Origin: Thermoproteota archaeon
Lineage (GTDB): Archaea > Korarchaeota > JAOZGF01 > JAOZFZ01
Length of the DNA stretch: 64,000 nucleotides
Direction: 5' to 3'
Assembly: GCA_027492035.1 (NCBI GenBank)
Contig: JAOZFT010000004.1
Span: 124,001-188,000, forward strand
Notes under the pieces: generated by a model
What the model was told of the DNA's origin: nothing
What the model saw: the letters and a program-made list of their open reading frames with translations, nothing else
Databases searched by the model: none
Translations under genes and position numbers: made by a program
Part shown: positions 26,170 to 35,016 of the stretch, piece by piece
How positions within the stretch are numbered: the first letter of the stretch is position 1
Layout: every line of letters begins with the position of its first letter

Positions 26170-26330
26170 TGCGACACCTGTTCAGAAGGTTGTGAGTATT
26201 AAAAATGTGGAGCAAATATATAAAGGTTTTCACACAGGTGATTGGTAAAGTGAAGAAACGAAAAATTTTTATTGGCATGGAAATAGAACACAAAAGAACT
26301 ATATTTAAAGTAAAAAGGGGTTGAAAGAGT

Positions 26331-26495
26331 ATGAGTCGAGTTGAAAGTGAAGATTTATCGGTAGCTTATAGTCATTTATTAAACTATAAAATTTGCAGGA
26401 AATGTGGAAGCAGAAATCCCCCAAGAGCAACTAAGTGTAGGAGATGTAAAAGCAAAAATTTAAGGATGAAAAAGAGATATGTTAAGAAGAAGTAA
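26331..26495 (+). CDS. rpl40e: Ribosomal protein eL40
   Basis: A 54-residue large-subunit zinc-finger protein. ICRKCGSRNPPRATKCRRC holds the CxxC-x10-CxxC set, followed by a lysine-rich end. The ATG is preceded by AAAAGGGGTTGAAAGAGT, and a TATA-like CTATATTTAAA lies near 26299. The tRNA-Val gene follows on the opposite strand. The N-terminal SVAYSHLLNYK differs from most archaeal copies but the length is normal. Confidence 0.93.
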   Translation: MSRVESEDLSVAYSHLLNYKICRKCGSRNPPRATKCRRCKSKNLRMKKRYVKKK

Positions 26496-26501
26496 ATTAA
26501 A

Positions 26502-26592
26502 TGGGCCGGGTGGGATTCGAACCCACGACCTCCGCCTTTTTCCAAGGAACAAAACGTGAAGGCGACGTCATAACCATCTAGACCACCGGCCC
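26502..26592 (-). tRNA. tRNA-Val(CAC) with a 17-nt intron
   Basis: Acceptor GGGCCGG/CCGGCCC and T arm GTGGG-TTCGAAT-CCCAC are perfect. Anticodon CAC is complementary to 26556-26558. A 17-nt intron (26554-26538) lies at the canonical place after position 37; its removal gives the CGCC/GGCG stem. D loop AGATGGTTAT is normal, with no D-arm insert, unlike tRNA-Lys and tRNA-Pro here. CCA is not encoded. Confidence 0.93.
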
Positions 26593-26724
26593 ATTAAGGT
26601 GGTTCTGAATTTTTGTAAAGAAAAGTTAAGTTACAATTTAAAAGCTTTTTTAGTTGGAATATAAATATAGTATTTTTTTACCTTTAATTTTGGGTTAAGA
26701 ACTTGTTCGGGGCTGATTAATAAA

Positions 26725-27021
26725 ATGGAGATATATGCACATAAACTGAAAGATAAACCTATACTTAGTGATCTAGGCTATGAAATAGGATATATTAGGG
26801 ATTTAATATTGGATGAAAGAACTGGCAAGGTTTTATTTTATCTCTGCATTCCTCCTGACGTTGAATTGGCAGAGATGCCGGAAACTGTAAGGAATTTGCC
26901 TAAAGACAAAGAGGGAAGAATTTTAGTACCAGCCCACTCCGTAAAAAGTATAGGCACAGTTGTTGTAGCTCAGGATAGGCTGTTAAAGCTTTTCATCATG
27001 AAACAAAGCAGAAAAATTTAA
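26725..27021 (+). CDS. PRC-barrel domain protein
   Basis: A 98-residue single PRC-barrel protein. The opening LSDLGYEIGYIRDLILDERTGKV-like region and the closing ILVPAHSVKSIGTVVV fit the beta-barrel repeat common in archaeal small proteins and in the N-terminal domain of CdvA. The family binds RNA- or membrane-associated partners but specific roles are mostly unknown. It lies upstream of the PAC2 gene by 51 bases with its own TATA-like box between them, so cotranscription is not certain. Confidence 0.75.
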   Translation: MEIYAHKLKDKPILSDLGYEIGYIRDLILDERTGKVLFYLCIPPDVELAEMPETVRNLPKDKEGRILVPAHSVKSIGTVVVAQDRLLKLFIMKQSRKI

Positions 27022-27072
27022 TTAAATTTAGTATTTATAATATTTTCTTTATATACAGAGGAAACAGTAAAG

Positions 27073-27840
27073 ATGAATAGAAAACTTGAAGCTCAGTATT
27101 GTGAGGAAGAGGGAGCAATAATTAAATATTTAGCGAAGATTCCTAGATCAAAAAATTCTTTTGTAGTGATGGGAGTGCCAAGTTTATTTGATCTTGGAGC
27201 CAACACTGTCCGCTTCTTAGTTGACACCTTTGAAGCTGAAGAAGTAGCTGAGATATATTTTCACGGTTTTGCTAGTTTTGTCTCGGTTATGCCAGACGGC
27301 ACTGTTTTCATTCCCCACATGAACCTTTACCACAAGGAAATGAATGGAAACAAGCATCTCTTCTTCTTGTTTGGGAGTGGAGTGCTAGAAAACCAGGATT
27401 TCTATGATTTCTCAAAAGTTATTTTAAAACTTTTAAAAGAAATAAAACCGAAATTAACAATTGTACTAGGAGGCGTAAAAGGTTTAACCACAAAAATGGA
27501 AATTTCAGGAGCTGCTTCAGATAAAGGATCTTTCCGTTTGCTTACCCAAAAAAATGTGAAACCAATGAAGGGAAGATTTGCAGGGGTGGAGGGACATATT
27601 TTAACTTTGTCAGGTGAAGAAAAGATAAACTCCATTGTTTTATCCTTAAATTACCAGCCTGATAGAGAAATAGAAGCAATGAAAAAATTAATCTCAACTT
27701 TAACTGAATTCATCGGAGTAGAAATTAATTTAAGGAAGTTAGATGAGTTAGGTAGAAAAGCTAAGGATATGAGTGAGAAATTTTCTGAAATAATAAACCA
27801 GGTTTACCTCAAAAAGGAAAGGGGGATGGAGGTAATTTAA
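27073..27840 (+). CDS. PAC2 family protein (proteasome assembly chaperone-like)
   Basis: A 255-residue PAC2 domain protein. GVPSLFDLGANTVRFLVD (about 35-52), the LVLGGVKGL-like VLGGVKGLT, and a C-terminal ring of charged helices match archaeal PAC2 proteins (PbaA/PbaB relatives), some of which assist proteasome assembly. The window also holds proteasome beta and Cdc48 elsewhere. It converges with the SmAP gene, overlapping by four bases. Confidence 0.75.
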   Translation: MNRKLEAQYCEEEGAIIKYLAKIPRSKNSFVVMGVPSLFDLGANTVRFLVDTFEAEEVAEIYFHGFASFVSVMPDGTVFIPHMNLYHKEMNGNKHLFFLFGSGVLENQDFYDFSKVILKLLKEIKPKLTIVLGGVKGLTTKMEISGAASDKGSFRLLTQKNVKPMKGRFAGVEGHILTLSGEEKINSIVLSLNYQPDREIEAMKKLISTLTEFIGVEINLRKLDELGRKAKDMSEKFSEIINQVYLKKERGMEVI

Positions 27841-28253
27841 GACTGATTTCCTTTCACAATTTTTTCATATATTGCTCTCACTCTATCAGCTACAGGCCCT
27901 GAGCCTTCAACTCCGTTTTTTGTGACTTTTATCCTTTTCATCACTAGGATAACTCCTGCTTCTTCATACAATTCAACCATGTTTGGGAACTGCTTTTCCA
28001 TTTCTTCAGCAATTTTTTTGAGGTCAATAGCTCCTTCCTCCCTTAAGATTTCTAGAATGTTGCCGCCAGAAATAAATATTCTGTGATATTTCCGGTCCTT
28101 TGTTTTAACATTAGCTAAGCATATACTGAAAGTGTCGGAGTCATATCCTAGGAGAGTACCAGTATATTCTCCATCTTTAGTTTTAACCGTTACAACTGAA
28201 TCTAATAGTTTAATTAATTCAGAATTGAACCTTCTTTCCGGAATACTACTCAT
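27837..28253 (-). CDS. Sm-like archaeal protein with C-terminal domain (SmAP3-type)
   Basis: A 138-residue Lsm/Sm protein. The Sm1 motif (VTVKTKDGEYTGTLLGYD, about 21-38) and Sm2 motif (IFISGGNILEI, about 60-70) are clear. A further domain (about 75-138, FPNMVELYEEAGVILVM and VADRVRAIYEKIV) follows, as in the two-domain archaeal SmAP3 that forms larger rings. Probably an RNA chaperone. It follows radA by 22 bases on the same strand. Confidence 0.8.
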   Translation of the reverse strand: MSSIPERRFNSELIKLLDSVVTVKTKDGEYTGTLLGYDSDTFSICLANVKTKDRKYHRIFISGGNILEILREEGAIDLKKIAEEMEKQFPNMVELYEEAGVILVMKRIKVTKNGVEGSGPVADRVRAIYEKIVKGNQS

Positions 28254-28275
28254 TCAGAATCAATCCTCTCTTTAT

Positions 28276-29238
28276 TTATTCAGCATCTCTAACACCTTCC
28301 TCAGTGATTTTAAAAAGTGTTTCTGAGGAGGGGAGGATGGGGCTGTCAACTATCTTTGCAGCCCTTAAATTTTCTTTTCTTTTAGTTAAGAAGACCCTGG
28401 TGGTTACGGTATGTGCAACAATATTTCCGCCGGCAGGTATTAAGGGATTACCGTAAAAAACGTCGGGTCTAGCGATTACTTGGTTTGTTACAACTACTGC
28501 ACAATCATAGATATCGCTTAATCTTAAAAGGTCATGAAGGTGCTTATTAAGTTTCTGTTGCCTTTTCACTAGGCTTTCTCTTCCAGGGAATTCACTCCTG
28601 AAATGGGAAACTATTGAGTCAATAATGACTAGTTTTATGTTTGAAGAGGTTATGACTTCATCCAGATTTTTAACTAAGAAAAGCTGGTGATCTGTGCTGT
28701 AGGCCCTGCCATATATTATATTGGACAAGGTCTTCTCTGGGTCTAAGTTTAGACTGAGAGCCATTTGTTCGATTCTTTCGGGTCTAAAAGTGCCTTCTGT
28801 GTCAATATACACTGCTCCAGCGTTTAAGCCACCCTTGTCTTGCGGTAGTTGAACAGTGACTGAAAGTTGATGACAAATCTGAGTTTTGCCTGTAGCATAT
28901 TCTCCAAAGAATTCGGTAATGCCCCTAGTTTCTATACCCCCTCCTAAAATGTTGTCTAAGTTACTGGAACCAGTGGTTATCTTATAAATTACCCTTCTTT
29001 TATCTAGAAGCTCTTTTGCAGTCATAAATTGTATTTTCAAAAGAGATTGTGCAGCTTTTATTATTTTTCTCGCTGTTGATTCACCTATTTCCACAGATGC
29101 AGCTAGTTCAGCTGCTGTGGCAACAGCTATTGATTCAATAGTGGAAAAACCACTTTCCCTAAGTTTATTAGCGATAGCAGGGCCAACTCCCTTTATTTTT
29201 TCGATTTCAGAACTTATATTCTCCTCTTCTTCCTCCAA
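28276..29238 (-). CDS. radA: RadA recombinase
   Basis: Archaeal Rad51/RecA homolog that performs strand exchange. An N-terminal HhH domain (IKGVGPAIANKLRESG) is followed by the polymerisation and core domain with Walker A GEYATGKTQ, Walker B LVIIDSIVSHF and L2 loop region NQVIARPDVFYG. The ORF opens at TTG 29256, but that codon lies inside the SD; GAGGTG is ten bases before TTG 29238, which directly follows the stop of the upstream ATPase gene, so 29238 (320 residues) is preferred. Confidence 0.96.
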   Translation of the reverse strand: MEEEEENISSEIEKIKGVGPAIANKLRESGFSTIESIAVATAAELAASVEIGESTARKIIKAAQSLLKIQFMTAKELLDKRRVIYKITTGSSNLDNILGGGIETRGITEFFGEYATGKTQICHQLSVTVQLPQDKGGLNAGAVYIDTEGTFRPERIEQMALSLNLDPEKTLSNIIYGRAYSTDHQLFLVKNLDEVITSSNIKLVIIDSIVSHFRSEFPGRESLVKRQQKLNKHLHDLLRLSDIYDCAVVVTNQVIARPDVFYGNPLIPAGGNIVAHTVTTRVFLTKRKENLRAAKIVDSPILPSSETLFKITEEGVRDAE

Positions 29239-29239
29239 T

Positions 29240-30394
29240 TTAACCAAGCACCTCAATTCTTCTTCTATTTATTTGTTCAACTATGTCAGGGTTTATTCTG
29301 TACATTCTTCCCTTTCTATGGATAATATCCATATCCGCCAGTTCCTCTATTCGGAAAAATTCTTTCTCTAGAGGGATACCCATAACTACTGCTGCTTGTT
29401 CCAATGTGAATTGTTCATTTTGGAAAGTGTTAAAGAGGAGTCTAAGTTCCCTTTTAAGCGTGTAGGGCAAGTCCCCCAATTCTTCTATAGGCTCTTCCAG
29501 GTAAAGGAATGCGTTAAAAATTTCTTCAGTGACTTTTACTATCCTCTTCCTCAAAGCTATTTCTATACATAAATTAAGAACCCTCATCAGTTCTAAAGGT
29601 ATCCCTTTCGAGAAATTGTTTGCCCTCTCTATTATTTCCTCATTAAAAGGGAACAATGCATCCCCTGTAGGGTGGATACGAAGTCTAGCTAACCTTTTCT
29701 GCGTAAAGGCCAGTGCTTCATCAACGTTGAATGGATTTACCTCCATAAATGTGTGAATTCTGGAAGTAAAGGCTGAATAATCTCTCTCAAGCAGCTCATA
29801 TGCTTGGGGGGTAACTGCTAAAACAAATAAAACTCCTTCAGGCATGCTGCTCACTAAATGCCTTAACATTTCTATTAAATAAAACCTCCACTCAGCTGAA
29901 GAGAAATATATGTTTTGCAAGTCATCTATGAGGATGGCAGCTGGGAAATTCGTTTTAAAAGAATTGATTACTATTTCAGCTGCGTCTGTAGGGGATAAGC
30001 TACCGTCACTTAGCCCTTCAACCTTTGCATAAATTGGAAACCCTAATTTCCTCTTTAGTCTGGAAACAAAACTTTTTTCAGCGTTTATAGATTCAATTAA
30101 TACTTTCCTTATTAAGTTACTTACTACACCAGGTTCCGCTTTATTAAATGAACAAAAGGCCTCCCTTACAGTGAAGAAGTTCCTAATTCTCATTAACCTG
30201 GTGGTTTTCCCGAATCCTTTCTCCCCAATTAAAAGGATTAAACCTGACCCTTCCATAGCGGCAGATTCGTTTACTATTTCATCTAAGACATAATCCCCTC
30301 TAGTCTTGACAAAAACCGATTCTACATCAGGAAACCAAAGTTCACTTATTTCTTCAAATGGGTTCCCTTTTAAATTAAGATCAGCTAGTGACAT
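29240..30394 (-). CDS. AAA+/ORC-like ATPase with winged helix, coupled to radA
   Basis: A 384-residue ATPase. Walker A GEKGFGKTTRL (about 54-64), Walker B ILIDDLQN (about 156-163), a sensor region FVLAVTPQAY, a helical lid and a C-terminal winged helix (FTLEQAAVVMGIPL, then HRKGRMYRINPD). It resembles ORC/STAND-type AAA+ proteins but lacks an Orc1 origin-binding signature. The radA start overlaps its SD with this gene's last codons, so the two are translationally coupled. A recombination mediator or DNA loader is a plausible inference; no named family fits for certain. Confidence 0.7.
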   Translation of the reverse strand: MSLADLNLKGNPFEEISELWFPDVESVFVKTRGDYVLDEIVNESAAMEGSGLILLIGEKGFGKTTRLMRIRNFFTVREAFCSFNKAEPGVVSNLIRKVLIESINAEKSFVSRLKRKLGFPIYAKVEGLSDGSLSPTDAAEIVINSFKTNFPAAILIDDLQNIYFSSAEWRFYLIEMLRHLVSSMPEGVLFVLAVTPQAYELLERDYSAFTSRIHTFMEVNPFNVDEALAFTQKRLARLRIHPTGDALFPFNEEIIERANNFSKGIPLELMRVLNLCIEIALRKRIVKVTEEIFNAFLYLEEPIEELGDLPYTLKRELRLLFNTFQNEQFTLEQAAVVMGIPLEKEFFRIEELADMDIIHRKGRMYRINPDIVEQINRRRIEVLG

Positions 30395-30665
30395 AGTTTT
30401 TTGAACCTCGAATCTCTTTTTAATATTTAGAGTGAGGGTTTACAGGTTTGAAAACATCTTCTTAAACCCTTTAAGATTTAAAAAGGAGTTCCAATTTTTT
30501 AAAAGGAGGGAAGGAGTAAATTACTCTTTACTTAAGTTTAAGATTTTTAAAAATTAAAGTCTTTCCTTTAACTTGAAAAACGAACAAAGAAAGGAAAAGT
30601 TAAAGAAAAGAATCTTTAAAAATAAAATTCTCATTTCCAAGTGAAACTTCAGGTGAAAATTTATA

Positions 30666-30872
30666 ATGAAACCGAATTTTAGAAAGAGAAGCAATGCAGT
30701 TGTAATATCAGTTTCCATGCCTTTAAAATATGTGAAAGCCATAGACGCTTTAGTAAACGAAAAAATTTATTATTCAAGAAGTGATTTAGTGAGGGATGCT
30801 TTAAGGAATTTCTTTATTTCTAAATTTCCTGATTTGCTTGGGAAACAGGAAAAAACTTTTCCAGAAGAGTAA
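30666..30872 (+). CDS. Ribbon-helix-helix DNA-binding protein
   Basis: A 68-residue RHH (CopG/MetJ-fold) protein: beta strand AVVISVSMPLKY, then helix KAIDALVNEK and helix YYSRSDLVRDALRNFF. Such dimers repress their own or neighbouring promoters. SD AGGTG lies about ten bases before the ATG. It stands alone 100 bases upstream of EF-2 and divergent from the radA-linked ATPase, so no target is obvious. Confidence 0.8.
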   Translation: MKPNFRKRSNAVVISVSMPLKYVKAIDALVNEKIYYSRSDLVRDALRNFFISKFPDLLGKQEKTFPEE

Positions 30873-30974
30873 ATAACGGCGACCCTTAATGCAAATATTT
30901 AAATTAAAAGGAGGCTGCACTTTTAGGATACTGAAAGAAAAAATTACGAAAATACATTATATGCAGGTGCTTAT

Positions 30975-33176
30975 ATGCCAAGGATAGAGATTGAATCCCT
31001 AAGAGAACTTATGCAGCAAAAGGAGAGAATAAGGAACATAGGAATAATTGCCCACATTGATCATGGAAAAACCACTATGTCAGATAGTTTATTAGCTGCT
31101 GCAGGTATTCTCTCACCCAGAATAGCTGGAGTAGCTAGAAAATTAGACTACTTAGAAGTTGAGCAAAAAAGAGGAATAACAATAAAGAGTGCTAACATCT
31201 CCCTCTTGCATGAAGTGAATGGGAAAAAATATGTCATAAACTTAGTGGATACACCGGGACACGTTGATTTTACTGGACATGTAACCAGAGCACTTAGAGT
31301 TATTGACGGAGCTATTTGTGTTGTTGATGCCGTAGAGGAAGTGATGGTTCAAACTGAAACTGTTACGCGGCAAGCATTAGAGATGCGAGTTAAACCTACC
31401 CTCTTCATAAACAAGGTTGATAGGTTAATTACGGAGCTTAAACTTAAACCCCAAGAAATCCAGAAGAAGATAGAAAGGATAATAAAGAGCTATAATAATT
31501 TAATAGATATTTATGCGGAACCTGAATATAAGGAAAAGTGGAAAATTAATTTTATGGAAGGCAATGTTTCATTCGGTTCAGCACTTGATAAGTGGGGCTT
31601 AACTTTTGATATAACCCAGAATAAGGGGATAAAGTTTTCAGATATAATAAAGGCTTACGAAGAAGAGAAAGTAGGTGAACTTCAAGAGAAGTTACCTCTT
31701 CATGAAGCAATACTTGACATGGTAATAAAACATTTACCGAATCCGGCTGAAGCCCAAAAGTACAGAATCGAAAGCCTTTGGAAGGGGGATTTAAATAGTG
31801 AACTTGGACAAGCTATGCTTAATTGCGACGAGGATGGACCTTTGGCAATAGCTGTCAATAAAATTAACATAGACCCACATGCAGGTGTAATAGCTACAGG
31901 CAGAGTGTTGTCAGGCACTGTTAGAGGGGGGGATGAAGTGTTTCTGTTAATGGCCAGAAGTAAACATAGAATTCAACAAGTTTCACTTTACATGGGTGCA
32001 GATCGTGAAATAGTGGACGCCATACCAGCCGGAAACATAGTTGCATTGCTAGGCTTGCCAACAGCACGGGCTGGAGAAACTATAGTGACACCGCAGTACT
32101 CAGATTACCCTCCATTTGAAAAAATAAAATATGTAACAGAGCCTGTTGTTACTGTAGCTATCGAACCTAAAAGACCTGCAGATTTACCTAAACTTATAGA
32201 TCACATAAGAAAAGTGTCAATTGAGGACCCTAACTTGGTTTACACAATTAATGAAGAAACAGGCGAAACCTTGATTTCAGGAATGGGAGAGCTTCACATG
32301 GAAATTGTTATAAATAATATAAGGGAATCTGGAATCGAGATAGTGACGTCGCCACCCGTGGTTGTGTACCGCGAGACAGTGAAAGGAAAATCTTATCAAC
32401 CAGTACTTGCGAAATCACCAAATAAACACAACAGATTTTGGCTAGTTGCAGAGCCATTAAATCAAGAAACAATTAAGCTGCTTGAGACAGGAGAAGTAAC
32501 TGATGAAATGGCTTGGAGAAAAAGAGCTAAAATTTTGAGAGAGAAGGCTAATTGGTCAGCTGAGGATGCACGTAACATTTGGGTGATTGACGAGTACTTA
32601 AACATTTTTGTAAACAAAACTTCAGGAGTTCAGTACCTTGAAGAGGTGAAAGAAATGATAATAAGTGCTTTCAGATGGGCTACGAAGGAGGGCCCTTTAT
32701 GTAGGGAACCTTTGAGAGGGGTGAAAGTGAACTTAGTTGACATTCAAATTCATGAAGATCCTGTACATAGGGGACCTGCTCAAGTAATGCCTGCCATTAG
32801 AAGATCAGTTTACGGTGCAGTTTTATCTGCTCAGCCATGTTTACTAGAACCTATTTACAAAATACAAGTTACAGTTCCTCCGGACATGGTTGGTAAAATC
32901 ATAGGGGTTCTTACCACGAAGAGAGGGAGAGTTGAGAAAATAGAGGAAAGAGGGCATCTTTCGGTCATTCACGGCTTTATCCCAGTAGCTGAAACCATAG
33001 GCTTCGCTAGTGTAATGAGGCAAGCATCAAGCGGCAAGGCTTTTTGGCAAAATACATTCTCACATTGGGAGTTGCTTCCCGAAAAATTAACAAGGGATTT
33101 GATAATTAAGATAAGGAAAAGGAAAGGACTGAAACCAGAGGTTCCACGCGCTGAGGAATATATGGATAAACTTTAA
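30975..33176 (+). CDS. fusA: Translation elongation factor EF-2
   Basis: A 733-residue archaeal EF-2, the translocation GTPase. G1 AHIDHGKTT, G3 DTPGHVDF and G4 NKVD are in place. Near the C-terminus IHEDPVHRGPAQ contains the histidine that becomes diphthamide, consistent with dphB in the window. The ATG is preceded by GCAGGTG, and a TATA-like AAATATTTAAATT lies about 80 bases upstream. It is followed by acdB after 14 bases. No intein or truncation. Confidence 0.98.
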   Translation: MPRIEIESLRELMQQKERIRNIGIIAHIDHGKTTMSDSLLAAAGILSPRIAGVARKLDYLEVEQKRGITIKSANISLLHEVNGKKYVINLVDTPGHVDFTGHVTRALRVIDGAICVVDAVEEVMVQTETVTRQALEMRVKPTLFINKVDRLITELKLKPQEIQKKIERIIKSYNNLIDIYAEPEYKEKWKINFMEGNVSFGSALDKWGLTFDITQNKGIKFSDIIKAYEEEKVGELQEKLPLHEAILDMVIKHLPNPAEAQKYRIESLWKGDLNSELGQAMLNCDEDGPLAIAVNKINIDPHAGVIATGRVLSGTVRGGDEVFLLMARSKHRIQQVSLYMGADREIVDAIPAGNIVALLGLPTARAGETIVTPQYSDYPPFEKIKYVTEPVVTVAIEPKRPADLPKLIDHIRKVSIEDPNLVYTINEETGETLISGMGELHMEIVINNIRESGIEIVTSPPVVVYRETVKGKSYQPVLAKSPNKHNRFWLVAEPLNQETIKLLETGEVTDEMAWRKRAKILREKANWSAEDARNIWVIDEYLNIFVNKTSGVQYLEEVKEMIISAFRWATKEGPLCREPLRGVKVNLVDIQIHEDPVHRGPAQVMPAIRRSVYGAVLSAQPCLLEPIYKIQVTVPPDMVGKIIGVLTTKRGRVEKIEERGHLSVIHGFIPVAETIGFASVMRQASSGKAFWQNTFSHWELLPEKLTRDLIIKIRKRKGLKPEVPRAEEYMDKL

Positions 33177-33190
33177 ATGAAAGGATACCT

Positions 33191-33889
33191 ATGAAACCTC
33201 AAGCTGAAAAAATAATAAGGGAAGTACTAGATTCAGGAAGAAAGAACTTAACTGAACATGAGTCAAAGGAACTGCTTAGAGCATACAACATCCCAGTTTC
33301 AGTAACGAAAGTAGCTAAAACAGCATCAGAAGCAGTAAAAATAGCTGAAGAGATAGGTTATCCAGTGGTGTTGAAGGTACTATCTCCAAAAATCATCCAT
33401 AAATCAGATATTCAAGGCGTACAGGTCAATCTCCGAAACAAAGGAGAGGTGCTCCAAGCTTTTAAGAGAATAATGGAAAATGCAAAACTGAAAGTTGCAG
33501 AAAAAGAAATCTGGGGAGTGACGGTTCAAAAGTATTACCTTAAAGGAAGAGAGGCAATAGTTGGGGTAATAAATGACCCACAATTTGGGCCAACTTTAAT
33601 GTTTGGGCTAGGGGGTATTTTCGTCGAAATCTATCGCGACGTTTCCTTCAGAGTTTTACCTGTAACTTCAGAGGATATAGAAGAAATGATAAAGGAAGTT
33701 AAGGGATACAAAATTTTAGAGGGGTACAGAGGAGAAAAACCTATTGATTTTTCTTTATTAAAAGACCTTCTGTTTAAAGTTTCAGAAATGGCGCTCAATA
33801 TTCCTTTAATAAAAGAAATGGATTTAAACCCTGTTGCACTTTATGAAAATTTAGTTGTAGTATTGGATGCACGCGTAGTTTTGAAATAA
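33191..33889 (+). CDS. ADP-forming acyl-CoA synthetase, beta (ATP-grasp) subunit
   Basis: A 232-residue ATP-grasp protein like the beta subunit of archaeal acetyl-CoA synthetase (ADP-forming), which makes ATP from acetyl-CoA. ELLRAYNIPV, the YPVVLKVLSPKIIHKSDI stretch (about 57-74) and the GLGGIFVEIYRDVSFRVLP core are family hallmarks. The alpha subunit (CoA-binding) is not in this window. It would work with PorGDAB to turn pyruvate into acetate plus ATP. It lies 14 bases after EF-2, perhaps by chance. Confidence 0.88.
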   Translation: MKPQAEKIIREVLDSGRKNLTEHESKELLRAYNIPVSVTKVAKTASEAVKIAEEIGYPVVLKVLSPKIIHKSDIQGVQVNLRNKGEVLQAFKRIMENAKLKVAEKEIWGVTVQKYYLKGREAIVGVINDPQFGPTLMFGLGGIFVEIYRDVSFRVLPVTSEDIEEMIKEVKGYKILEGYRGEKPIDFSLLKDLLFKVSEMALNIPLIKEMDLNPVALYENLVVVLDARVVLK

Positions 33890-33910
33890 AAGAAAAGGGG
33901 GGGATAAGAA

Positions 33911-34120
33911 ATACCTATAAAAGCATCAACCCTATATGATAAAGAAGTATATACTTTAAATGCAGCATTTGTGGGTGTTGTAGATCACTTGATTTTTGAC
34001 ACAGTCCAAGGTCGTATTTCCTCTCTGGAGGTAATAACTAAAGATAAGAGAAGAGCGAAAATACCTTTCCATCTGGTTTCGAAAGTAAAAGATATTATTC
34101 TTCTCAAGTCAGCCCTATAG
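33911..34120 (+). CDS. 69-residue PRC-barrel protein with apparent ATA start
   Basis: The frame reads (ATA)-PIKASTLYDKEVY... and ends AL-stop at 34120, matching a single PRC-barrel whose usual opening is MPIKASELYGKEV. A stop codon (TAA 33905-33907) lies only one codon before ATA 33911, so no ATG, GTG or TTG can serve. A G-rich SD (AAGGGGGGGAT) lies five bases before the ATA. Either AUA initiates here or the start codon was mutated or misread. It lies 26 bases upstream of a coiled-coil gene. Function unknown. Confidence 0.75.
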   Translation: MPIKASTLYDKEVYTLNAAFVGVVDHLIFDTVQGRISSLEVITKDKRRAKIPFHLVSKVKDIILLKSAL

Positions 34121-34146
34121 CAGTTAAGCAGTACACGGGGACCAGG

Positions 34147-35016
34147 ATGCTAGAGGAATATTATAAACAGTTGGATATTTTACAAGACAAACTTTTGGGA
34201 CAAAAAGAAGAAAGAGAAAAGCATCTTAAAGAATTGAAAGAAATAAGAAAGAAAGAAAAGGAATTGAAAGAAAAATATAAAGAAATGCTTAAGAAAGCTT
34301 TGGAAATGAAGGAAAAAAGGGATGCCTATAACGAACTCGTAAAAAAGGCTAAAGAGAAAAGAGAGAAAGTAAAGGAAAAGTTAAAGGAAATATTAAAAAA
34401 AGCCAGAGAACATAAAGAGCAGTATAGGGATTGTATAAAAAATATCAAAACCCCGGGGAGAGTATTGAGGTCAAAAATAGATAAGATAGAATGGTTAATC
34501 CAAACAAATCCCTTGACTCAAGAACAAGAAAAGAAATTAATTGACCAGCTTAGTAAACTGCAACAAACTTATAAAATGAGACTTGAAGCAAATGCATTGA
34601 AACAAAAAGCATTTGAATACTATGCGGAAGTTGGAAAATTGAAACTGGAGGATAACAAGTTCCATCGAGAGGTGCTGGAAAAAGCAGAATTAGCTCAGAA
34701 GTGCCATGAAACAATGAAAAAATATTTTAAAAAGGTCGACGAAATAAAGGAGGAAATTGATAAAGTAAAAAAGGAAATGCAACCATATATAGAAAAAGTT
34801 AATTACTATCAACAAGAAATGGACAAGATTAGGAACAAAATCCGTGAAATAAGGGAGAAAATACAGGAGGAGAAAAGAAAAATAAAAGAAAAAGAGCAAA
34901 AAACAGTGGAGGACATGAGAAAAAAGAAGTTAAAGGAAGCACTTGAAAAATTAAACAATAAAGAAAAGATATCAATGGAAGAGTTTTTTCTATTGGTTAA
35001 AGAAGGATATTTATGA
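34147..35016 (+). CDS. Long coiled-coil protein (COG1340-like)
   Basis: A 289-residue, almost wholly alpha-helical, Lys/Glu-rich protein with heptad patterns from about 5 to 255. It ends LKEALEKLNNKEKISMEEFFLLVKEG-like, the usual tail of archaeal COG1340 coiled-coil proteins, for which no function is established. The ATG follows ACCAGG weakly. Just upstream lies a separate PRC-barrel protein, and just downstream the start of the DUF373 gene overlaps this stop by four bases. The trio resembles the domain order of CdvA (PRC plus coiled coil), split between genes. Confidence 0.75.
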   Translation: MLEEYYKQLDILQDKLLGQKEEREKHLKELKEIRKKEKELKEKYKEMLKKALEMKEKRDAYNELVKKAKEKREKVKEKLKEILKKAREHKEQYRDCIKNIKTPGRVLRSKIDKIEWLIQTNPLTQEQEKKLIDQLSKLQQTYKMRLEANALKQKAFEYYAEVGKLKLEDNKFHREVLEKAELAQKCHETMKKYFKKVDEIKEEIDKVKKEMQPYIEKVNYYQQEMDKIRNKIREIREKIQEEKRKIKEKEQKTVEDMRKKKLKEALEKLNNKEKISMEEFFLLVKEGYL

